This document shows positions 9,301 to 14,731 of a stretch of DNA of 14,731 bases, piece by piece. The stretch is from positions 15,456 through 30,186 of the forward strand of contig FLMG01003540.1 of assembly GCA_900088475.1 (NCBI GenBank). Reading direction: 5' to 3'. Both the position numbers and the translations under genes were made by a program. The stretch's first letter is position 1. Each line of letters opens with the position of its first letter. Source of the stretch: Hyphochytrium catenoides. Its lineage: Eukaryota; Sar; Hyphochytriomycetes; Hyphochytriales; Hyphochytriaceae. The notes beneath the pieces are model-generated. The model was not told the DNA's origin, made no database searches, and saw nothing but the letters and a program-made list of their open reading frames with translations.

Positions 9301-11087
9301 TGCCTTCCTGCTGGAGTCCTTTAACGCGATGGGTCTCAAACGGTCGACCTCTCAACCTCTGCAAGATATAGAAAGCCTTCAATATCTCTTCAGAGACAGC
9401 CTGCCTGCTCAAGAGGCGAGAGACCAATTTAGAGCTCTAGCCGCGGAAAGAAGAAGAGAGAGAAAACAGAGAAAGGCTGCTGGACAGCCAAAGATCGTTA
9501 TTGAGGCTTGGCCAGGAGAGGTTCGTGATCGCCAATGGCATTGCTTAACTGTTTATTATTGCTCAATGTGCACTGACATCCGTTCTGCAGCTTCTTTTTC
9601 TTAGCCGAACCCTAGTCCTCCTTCGTGGCTTATGCAGTAGCTTGGCGGTGAGGCTGCCCATAATGCAGATTTTCGTAAAGTGGGCTCTTCATGCGTTATC
9701 GCTGAAGTGCGAGGCAGCAAGGCGAAGTGTTGCACTTTCTTCTCCACGTGCACGTACTCCTGATTTCTCTCCGCTGGAAACCGTAGTGAAAAAACTTCTT
9801 AATGATCTGTCTTCGTCTTCTGACGACCCCAGCGGTGGACTAGGGTTGCAAGTGTGTGTCTATAAAGATGGCAAGAAAGTCGTGGATTGCTGCGATGGGG
9901 TGGTTGGACCCTTCAATCCCTTATCCCTCTCTACAGAGACCAAGTTTAATCTCTTCCAAATAGCAGGCGGAATCAGCTCACTTTTTCTTTTGAAAATTGC
10001 CCTTAGCAGGGGCCTAGGCCTAGACACGCCTATAGAGAGGTTTGTCACTCAGGCCAAGAGAGCACTGCCAAGCAAGAGAGAGAGTATCAACGAGGAATGG
10101 ATAAGAAAGCTACTTCCAGGAAGAACTCTCCGGGAGTTCCTGAACCGATGCTGCGGCTACGAGCACCAAACTTTAGGAGGTGTACGGAATATACCGTTGC
10201 ACGAATATGGAAAGTGGAGACATTGGCTGCGTAGGATGGTTGAAGAGAGAGATAAAGTGGAAGACAAGGGAGGTGCTGCAAGCAAGCGCAAGGTTTGTTA
10301 CGAGTTTCAACATCTTTCTGTTTCCTGGAGCTGGCTCTTCAGTCTTCTCCTTGATGAGTTGAGTGGTGTTTCTTTCTCTAGATCTCTAGAGGATGAACTT
10401 TTAGGTCCACTCATTCTCTCTGGCGGCATCTCCTACGGTAGACCATCAGATGGCAAGGCTGTTGCCAAAACGTTTATGGACATATCTAGTTTCAGGTCGG
10501 AGTTGGAAAGCCAAAGTTCCTATGAGGGCGAAGGAAGCAGGGAACCCAAGGGAAACATCACTCGCGGGGCAACGTCAATCGCAGATCTCTTTGGAGGAAA
10601 TTCAGAGACTACAGTTCTTCCAGAGCTACATGAAAGCGAGAAACTCCTCCTAGATCCTCGTGTCTTCAACCTGCAGGACCTTCAGGAGCAGGAGTTGGCA
10701 GGAGTCATTTGTCAAGCTACGGCCCGGGCGCTAGCCCGGTTATACAGCCTTCTCTGTGGTCCTCTCGAGTCCAGTGCTATGCCTAAGAATTTGGCAGACC
10801 TCATAATTAAGGGTCCCAAGAAGGATCTTCCTTGTCTCCTAGGAAATGACGTATCCTATTCTTTGGGCCATCGGCTATTCAGTGTGAAAGGATCGGACGG
10901 AGTGATAAGATCTATTTTCGGCAACACCGCGATTGGCGGCTCAGTGGTGCTTTGTGACCCAAGTCACAACCTATCTATGGCGGTACTGGTCAACCGCGTT
11001 TCCATTGGTGGAGCCAATCCCGCCTGCAACGTAGCGCAAGCTGTGTACAAACTTCTAGGCTGCGGGGCCTTATTAGACAACTTCTAA
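6375..11087 (+). CDS. SCP2-ABC1/UbiB-type kinase-beta-lactamase-like fusion protein
   Basis: Exons: 6375-7277, 7575-7835, 8079-8315, 8527-8692, 8929-9104, 9272-9520, 9591-11087, all with GT-AG introns and matching phases; product about 1162 aa. Order: SCP2-like domain (44-132), coiled coil (153-187), hydrophobic segments (about 203-248), ABC1 kinase (about 285-664), beta-lactamase-like domain (about 722-1161). The kinase plus beta-lactamase half matches the plant/algal ABC1K type represented by Arabidopsis AT5G24810, including a hydrophobic VYALAVRVYLTYK stretch just before the kinase. The first exon must belong to this gene: it ends MERVHRTQANLLYQK and, once spliced to ALELQGFWLKLGQYL, restores the family's His-to-Trp spacing exactly. 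ABC1 kinases act on or near membranes in quinone and prenyl-lipid metabolism; this one's organelle is unknown. I see no clear transit peptide. Convergent with the next gene, 89 bases apart. Confidence 0.88.
6504..6770 (+). other. SCP2-like sterol/lipid-binding domain (residues 44-132)
   Basis: The stretch has the SCP2 pattern: a beta strand pair (TAYLTLSKGSAEL), then VFSITLASEDDFSLLVAGHL, followed by ARALLTRRLRYSGD and SLLSQLTPFF. This corresponds to the family's 'dhtltm sdedf..l..Gkl...kal..grlkikGd...a..l..lf' layout. Such domains bind lipids in a hydrophobic tunnel; the bacterial member UbiJ binds ubiquinone intermediates. A predicted coiled coil follows (VREQLEYVLKENHKLQRKV and on to residue 187), as in UbiJ, which also has SCP2 then coiled coil. 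The assignment rests on pattern only. It is weaker than the kinase call but well above a guess. Confidence 0.7.
7227..9520 (+). other. ABC1 (UbiB/ADCK-type) atypical kinase domain, motifs intact
   Basis: All hallmark motifs are present once the exons are joined. The KxGQ motif is K311-L-G-Q314. The Ala-rich loop PIAAASIAQVH spans 369-379 with AAAS at 371-374. VAVKVQHP carries Lys392. The ExD motif is E439/D441 in KELDFKAEA. The catalytic loop is DPHPGN at 523-528 and the metal-binding DFG is 564-566. The loop between DPHPGN and DFG carries an extra Ser/Lys-rich insert (about residues 534-556). The AAAS loop and KxGQ extension are what make ABC1 proteins unusual, acting more as ATPases than protein kinases. 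Nothing suggests inactivation. Confidence 0.93.
9762..11084 (+). other. Beta-lactamase-like domain lacking catalytic motifs
   Basis: The fold is recognisable from LQVCVYKDGKKVVD, then TKFNLFQIAGGISSLFLL (the nucleophile helix position), LREFLNRCCGYEH (usual NHTSG position), HLSVSWSWLFSLLLDELSG, and the well-kept end IFGNTAIGGSVVLCDP with LSMAVLVNR. The usual SxxK is QIAG (787-790), so the nucleophile Ser and its Lys are gone. The HTG-like motif is NTA (1109-1111). The catalytic Tyr position is probably Phe903, though a nearby Tyr901 makes that less sure. It is therefore probably a non-hydrolytic, binding or structural domain. It carries a long insert (about residues 950-1015). Confidence 0.8.
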
Positions 11088-11175
11088 CTCTTGTGCCCCC
11101 ACACCTTCTTCAGTCCCTCAGCAAAGCAGGGACTCCATACTTAGGCAAAGCACCCGCAAGCAATATCTGACACAC

Positions 11176-11181
11176 TTTATT
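11176..11181 (-). terminator. AATAAA overlapping the stop codon of the NCBP3-like gene
   Basis: Read on the minus strand, the last codons AGC AAA TAA AGT contain the hexamer AATAAA across the stop. It could serve as the poly(A) signal for this gene in the 89-base gap to the convergent ABC1-kinase gene. Support is limited to the hexamer and its place. Confidence 0.3.
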
Positions 11182-13880
11182 TGCTGCTGAGGGACCCATC
11201 AGCATTCACTTGTATCGTCTTAGATCGTTGGTTGAAGCTTTCTCTCTCTTTCTCGGTCCAATCTTGCTCCTCTGCATTTTGCTTCTGCACAACGCAAGCG
11301 GCATAGATTCCTGAGGCCCTTTCCCATAGAGGGTGGTCGTAAGGAGAATCGGATCTTACCTGTGCCCTCCTTCCCTCCTTGTATGGATGCATTCTCCTTG
11401 CCCGCCCTCGGTGTTGCCTCCGGTCCTGACCTGAATTATCCTGCATTGAGACATCTCCGTCCTGATCTATTCTTCTCCTATAAATGTCACGCCGCCCTTT
11501 GTCAGGGGGCTGGTCCTGTGCGGGGCATCAGGAAAGAGAGTTAGTTAGTGGATCAGGATATAACTAATAGAAAAGAAACTGACTGCCGGGGTGACTCACT
11601 TCGGTAGTAGCTATGCGTAGTAAAACCTGGCAGACGATGCTACCTCCTCCATCTCTCTTTTTAACCGGTACTCCTAACCGCCAGCCGACACTGGCAAGGT
11701 CGATTTCACTCGAAGCTTTCCCGATGGGGTCTTCTGTCACGTTCGAGCTGACGCCCTCGACCTCCATCACTTCCCCTTCGACCACTTCCTGAGTGAGGGA
11801 GGCTTGCATCGGCTCCCTCTGCTCTTTGCTCTTCTCTGCTGTGTCCTGAACTAAGTAAGCGCTTGGGTCCTTGGGAAGCTCGTCGCTCAGCGCTACGAGG
11901 GCACGCTGGGCCGTATGCTATCCGAATAGGTACATGGTTCATACGGCAGCACGGTCAAGACCCAGACAAAGATTCAATAGAAGAAAGAAATTGTATGCAT
12001 AGACGACCTCAGTCACGAGAAGAGCGAGGAAAAAGCCATGCGGCCGGGGCAAAAAGTTACTAATTGTCGTTGCTGTTTAGAGAAAGGATAGGAAATCAGA
12101 CCTGGTCGTTGAAGACTACATTGACGGCTGCATCGTCTATCCACTCGAGGTATGAGGGTCCGTATCCTTGAAAATAGGCCATGATATCAGCACTCCGTAT
12201 CGCTATTCTGTCTCGCTTGGGGCGGCCAAATATATACATGTGTAGAACGTGAGGTCGCCTCTCGGCGTTCTCTCCTGGATCCTTCCTGCCGGCGAGGTGC
12301 TTGACTGCAATGCTAATGGCGGTAGGCAAAGCTACGCCAAACTACGATCACAGGCAGCACATGGTTCGGGAGGATTCATAATGAAGGGTGAAGCAAGGCG
12401 GTTAAGCGCGCAGGCAAGAAACACTAGCAGCGAGATCCATTCTAACCTTCTCAGCCCGCTTTGCCTTCTTCTCTTTCTCCGCCTTATGATGTGCCCATTC
12501 TTCCTCCGTCATGTTGGCGGTCTCTGCCCGAGCCACTTCTGTGGAGTACTCTAACGCGTATGATGGAGTGCCGAACCTCTCCATGCGCCTCCTTCGCTTC
12601 TCCTTCTCAGCCTCAGAGGACAAGTCAAAGCCTGTGACAAAACCCGGCTCGGCATGACCCACACGCTGCATCTTCATCAAATCCCCAGGTTGAATGAACT
12701 TCGATAGATCCTAGTACCAAGGGATTATGAATCGTGAGACCGTGCAACCTTCTTGTGACTGGGAAAGAGCACAAGGGACGAGAGGGCACAGAGAAGCTAG
12801 GAAGGGCATTCCGAGGCTGACGGAGTGAACAGAGAAGAGAAAAGCTCAGCTTCCCTCCTACCGGGGCCACGTAAGGAGTGCCGAAGCGCTCCGCTCTGGT
12901 TCTGGCTCTCTCGCATTCTTGCTTGTAGGCCTCAATATACTGGGGAGGAATGCCTTCGGGTATATAGGCGGAATCCTCTAGGAGCACCGGCTTAGGTCCA
13001 GCGATGGAGGTATCTCCGCTATCTCGTCCTCCAAAGATCTGTTTCAGCTTGACCGGCGACGCCCAGGACGTAAAACTGACATGCGCCGCAGGAATGGGCT
13101 GCGTATCCTCATACCTGAGGATTGTGGATTTCCCTAAATCCGGTCCTACACCCATGGAAAGGACCCCTAATAATCGAAAGTGCAAGCGAAGAAAGGGTGA
13201 GGGAACAAGAGGGAACAAGCCAGACAAAATATCCACATAGCTAAAGAGTTGCTGGCGACGTAAAATGGATGATGCATAAGGTACGTGCCACATAAAGAAG
13301 AGCAAGAAGATGTTCCGTCCGCTCTACACCCGACAGTGGTTTATGTGACGAGCCATATAGACCTTTATCGGGCAGGCATGGTCCTGCTCTGTTGCCGTGG
13401 GCAGGCATGGGCAATAAAGAAGCAGGAGCTAAGTGCGATCCTACCAGCCTTTAGATGAATCCAGAAATGTCGAAACTCCCCAGCCGCTGCCAGTTTGCCG
13501 CAGAGGGTCCTCTGTACTTCCTTAGCGCCCGGTGAGCGACGTACTGCGGCCTCAGTATTACCAAAGGCACCGAATATTACTTCATACATCGGTTTTGTCA
13601 CGCCTTTGGATGGAGATAGACCGATCATTCTGCCAGATCATGTTAGGATGATCAGGTTAGGGATGAGAGCCAAGCCACACCAGGCGAGCCCAAGACGATC
13701 ACTGTCCTACATGTCATCTCTTGCATTGGCTTGGAACTTAATCCAGATGTTCCCCGGTTCACTAGTCTGTAGTTGTCCATTCCAAGGGGAAGGATATCGA
13801 CCATGCTCGGGGTTTAGGGAGACTTGTTCCAGTCGGAACTCCTCCACCAGGCCTTGGTCAGCGTCGTCGCCTTCACTCAT
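11177..13880 (-). CDS. NCBP3: Methyltransf_FA-NCBP3-like cap-binding fusion protein
   Basis: Exons, 5' to 3': 13711-13880, 13445-13629, 12862-13166, 12425-12710, 12102-12304, 11600-11917, 11177-11515; phases agree throughout and give about 601 aa. Residues 44-165 form a farnesoic-acid-O-methyltransferase-type domain. Residues 200-395 match NCBP3, the third nuclear cap-binding subunit, including EPGFVTGFDLSSEAEKEKR and an RRM with WIDD (370-373; WLDD in animals). The C-terminal exon is Arg/Gln-rich (GRRDIYRRRIDQDGDVSM). Exon 12862-13166 holds both the end of the first domain and the start of the NCBP3 part, so they lie in one transcript. I chose the ATG at 13880 because it opens an acidic leader (MSEGDDADQG) and has A at -3; the frame stays open upstream to about 14023 with no ATG there, so a further 5' exon cannot be excluded. 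Expected role: nuclear mRNA cap binding and export. Confidence 0.82.
11285..11359 (-). other. Possible optional 75-base intron, in frame and stop-free
   Basis: Within the last exon of the NCBP3-like gene, a strong donor (GCACAG|gtaagatcc) and a fair acceptor (gcgttgtgcag) bound 75 bases, exactly 25 codons with no stop. Retention adds residues VRSDSPYDHP and on to YAACVVQ; removal leaves the frame and stop unchanged. Either reading is valid, and both isoforms may exist. Confidence 0.4.
11882..12924 (-). other. NCBP3-like region with WIDD RRM and two ERFGTP motifs
   Basis: Residues 205-395 of the fusion protein. RAERFGTP (209-216) and RMERFGTP (262-269) are a repeated motif; the second follows GFVTGFDLSSEAEKEK, as the human NCBP3 'AKRF' motif follows its own G.fitGiDvtS stretch. 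The RRM begins RPHVLHMYIFGRP, continues ADIMAYFQGYGPSYLEWIDD and AAVNVVFND, and ends QRALVALSDELP. Animal NCBP3 needs the WLDD residues for cap contact; here Leu is replaced by Ile, a mild change. A long charged helix (EEEWAHHKAEKEKKAKRAEK) separates the second motif from the RRM. Confidence 0.8.
13027..13751 (-). other. Methyltransf_FA (farnesoic acid O-methyltransferase) domain
   Basis: Joined across two introns (13630-13710 and 13167-13444) the domain reads NIWIKFQANARDDIMIGLS, then MYEVIFGAFGNTEAAVRR, EFRHFWIHLKAG, LSMGVGPDLGKSTIL and HVSFTSWASPVKL. This follows the family pattern: F.V.A..DahiaLs, YEivIGgwgNt.SviRr, FWisw..G.i.vG.G, and a final D..P......v.fs.w. Despite its name the domain has no proven methyltransferase activity in most proteins and is thought to be a binding module. 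A split across exons with conserved phases supports the join. Confidence 0.8.
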
Positions 13881-14629
13881 TTTGTTGCTCTGCCCAATGC
13901 GGGCTGGTGCCTGCCCCGTTATAGTCACTTTGAAAGAAGCGCCCTTCCCAGTAATCGCTTTCACCACTATCGTGAACCTGATGGGTCTCACAGTGTTTGT
14001 CACTTCCCTTTTATTGTAGGTGGTTCATGTCCCTCTACTTTCACTTCCTAGCAACCCATCCGTTAATCCACTCTCGTCATCCCAAGGGTGGCAAGATCAG
14101 GCGCAGCAGCAGCGCCGACATCAGCGGCAGCAGGAAGAGGGAGCTGGCTGGGGCAGCAGCATCAATCCAGAGCCTGGAGCTTCGATGATCCGCTCAAAGC
14201 GAAGAATCACATCCTTCCTCCGACAGTAGTGCACTTAGCTGGAGACCTGGAGCAAGTAACGGCTAGCGCGGTTGCAGATCCATAAGTGATTATCTTAGAT
14301 TGATGTTATCTAGTAATCAGTGGCTGCCCGTTCATTACTTTTGGGCAAGGCTCTGGCTCTGTCCCTCTGAAGAGAAAGGAAGCCAGCAGTCAGCGGTCAG
14401 AATTCTGATGATGATGATGCACCGCAGCTTGAGGACTGACAGTCCCACCCTTCAGATCACGGACGACGCGATCTGCGATGGAACATCGAGGATCTGGCCT
14501 CTGGATGGTTAGAGGTCACAGTCACCGTCAGTATCCGCAGTTCAAGCTTGGAGGTCTCTCACTTCGATATCACTACTAAGTGCTCATTCGCAGAAGAGGT
14601 AGTAGCAGACTTCTGCCTTTGTTAGAAGA
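13881..14629. other. Unassigned region upstream of two divergent genes
   Basis: About 750 bases lie between the NCBP3-like start (minus) and the signal-peptide gene (plus). A good plus-strand acceptor (cttcccttttattgtag) ends at 14019. After it come open plus-strand stretches, one reading RAWSFDDPLKAKNHILPPT then VVHLAGDLEQ up to a possible donor at 14256. A second stretch at 14443-14625 could follow it in phase (LRWNIEDLASGWLEVTVTV). No family is recognised, and its stop lies only 4 bases before the next ATG, which argues against a separate gene there. This may be promoter plus untranslated sequence, or one small unlisted gene. Confidence 0.35.
14098..14165. repeat. CAG/GCA-rich low-complexity tract
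   Basis: The stretch is dominated by imperfect CAG/GCA triplets. It translates on the plus strand as Gln-rich (QDQAQQQRRHQRQQEE) or Ala-rich (SGAAAAPTSAAAG) depending on frame, so open frames here are weak evidence of coding. Confidence 0.6.
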
Positions 14630-14731
14630 ATGGCAGTCAAGAGATATCTTTTGGGCGCTCTGGTGGTCGCGGCGGCACTTGCTGTACCCTTCACTGATGT
14701 GGAACGGGTAGATGAGTTGATAAGAAGCTTC
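14630..14731 (+). CDS. 5' end of a secreted or membrane-targeted protein (partial)
   Basis: The ATG at 14630, in context agaagaATGG with A at -3, opens 34 codons that run off the window. The first residues MAVKRYLLGALVVAAALAV form a clear signal peptide or signal anchor: two basic residues, a 13-15 residue hydrophobic core, and an Ala-rich end before PFTDVERVDELIRSF. Cleavage near ALA-V or AVP-F is plausible. Entry to the ER is therefore likely; function cannot be told from so short a piece. The downstream part is charged and helix-like. Confidence 0.6.
   Translation, partial: MAVKRYLLGALVVAAALAVPFTDVERVDELIRSF

Noticed and set aside
12305-12329. Longer start of the NCBP3-like exon 12102-12304 using the acceptor cgtag further upstream
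   Set aside because: The acceptor attgcag at 12305-12306 is better and in phase with the donor after GCTGCTA; the extra residues have no counterpart in the family.
13167-13305. N-terminal extension of the frame at 12862-13305 as a hydrophobic leader
   Set aside because: The DNA there is pyrimidine-rich and ends in an acceptor (gattattag). The Methyltransf_FA domain continues across this intron from exon 13445-13629.
13495-14019. A 174-codon plus-strand frame
   Set aside because: It is antisense to two exons of the Methyltransf_FA domain and shows no domain of its own.
13881-14023. Upstream coding extension of the NCBP3-like gene (reads RPIRFTIVVKAITGKG)
   Set aside because: The frame is open but has no ATG and no convincing acceptor. 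The ATG at 13880 has a good context and a typical acidic leader. Kept only as a possibility.
1-14731. CRISPR arrays, insertion sequences, tRNA or rRNA genes, bacterial operon signals
   Set aside because: No regularly spaced repeats, terminal inverted repeats, transposase motifs or RNA-gene signatures were seen by eye; the intron-exon structure is eukaryotic.

Overview
The window is nuclear DNA from an intron-rich, probably unicellular eukaryote. Its genes are split by many short GT-AG introns of about 70-300 bases, so coding sequence appears only as exon-sized open stretches that must be joined by homology and by matching intron phase. The central gene is a kinase plus beta-lactamase protein of a type known from plants and algae, which hints at a photosynthetic lineage but does not prove one. 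No prokaryotic, viral, CRISPR or transposon signal was seen. All exon models are my own reading; no transcripts or database searches were available.

Layout: (1) 1-479 (+), the 3' end of an unrecognised basic, disordered protein. (2) 624-4956 (-), a complete 18-exon SLY1/SCFD1 gene (Sec1/Munc18 family, ER-Golgi traffic), about 681 aa, including one intron that seems to begin with GA. (3) 4957-6374, a 1.4 kb gap between divergent genes, with one doubtful minus-strand reading frame. (4) 6375-11087 (+), a 7-exon gene for about 1162 aa. It joins an SCP2-like lipid-binding domain, a coiled coil and membrane segments to a complete ABC1/UbiB-type kinase and a C-terminal beta-lactamase-like domain that has lost its catalytic motifs. 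(5) 11177-13880 (-), a gene of at least 7 exons for about 601 aa. It joins a farnesoic-acid-O-methyltransferase-type domain (Methyltransf_FA) to an NCBP3-like nuclear cap-binding region. (6) 13881-14629, unassigned and CAG-rich. (7) 14630-14731 (+), the start of a gene with a signal peptide, cut by the window edge.

The genes look like unrelated housekeeping functions (vesicle fusion, quinone/lipid homeostasis, mRNA cap binding), not one pathway. The strongest novelty candidate is the gene at 6375-11087. In E. coli the SCP2-domain protein UbiJ is encoded next to the ABC1 kinase UbiB and both serve ubiquinone synthesis; here an SCP2 plus coiled-coil module is fused to an ABC1 kinase in one chain. 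The second candidate is the Methyltransf_FA-NCBP3 fusion.
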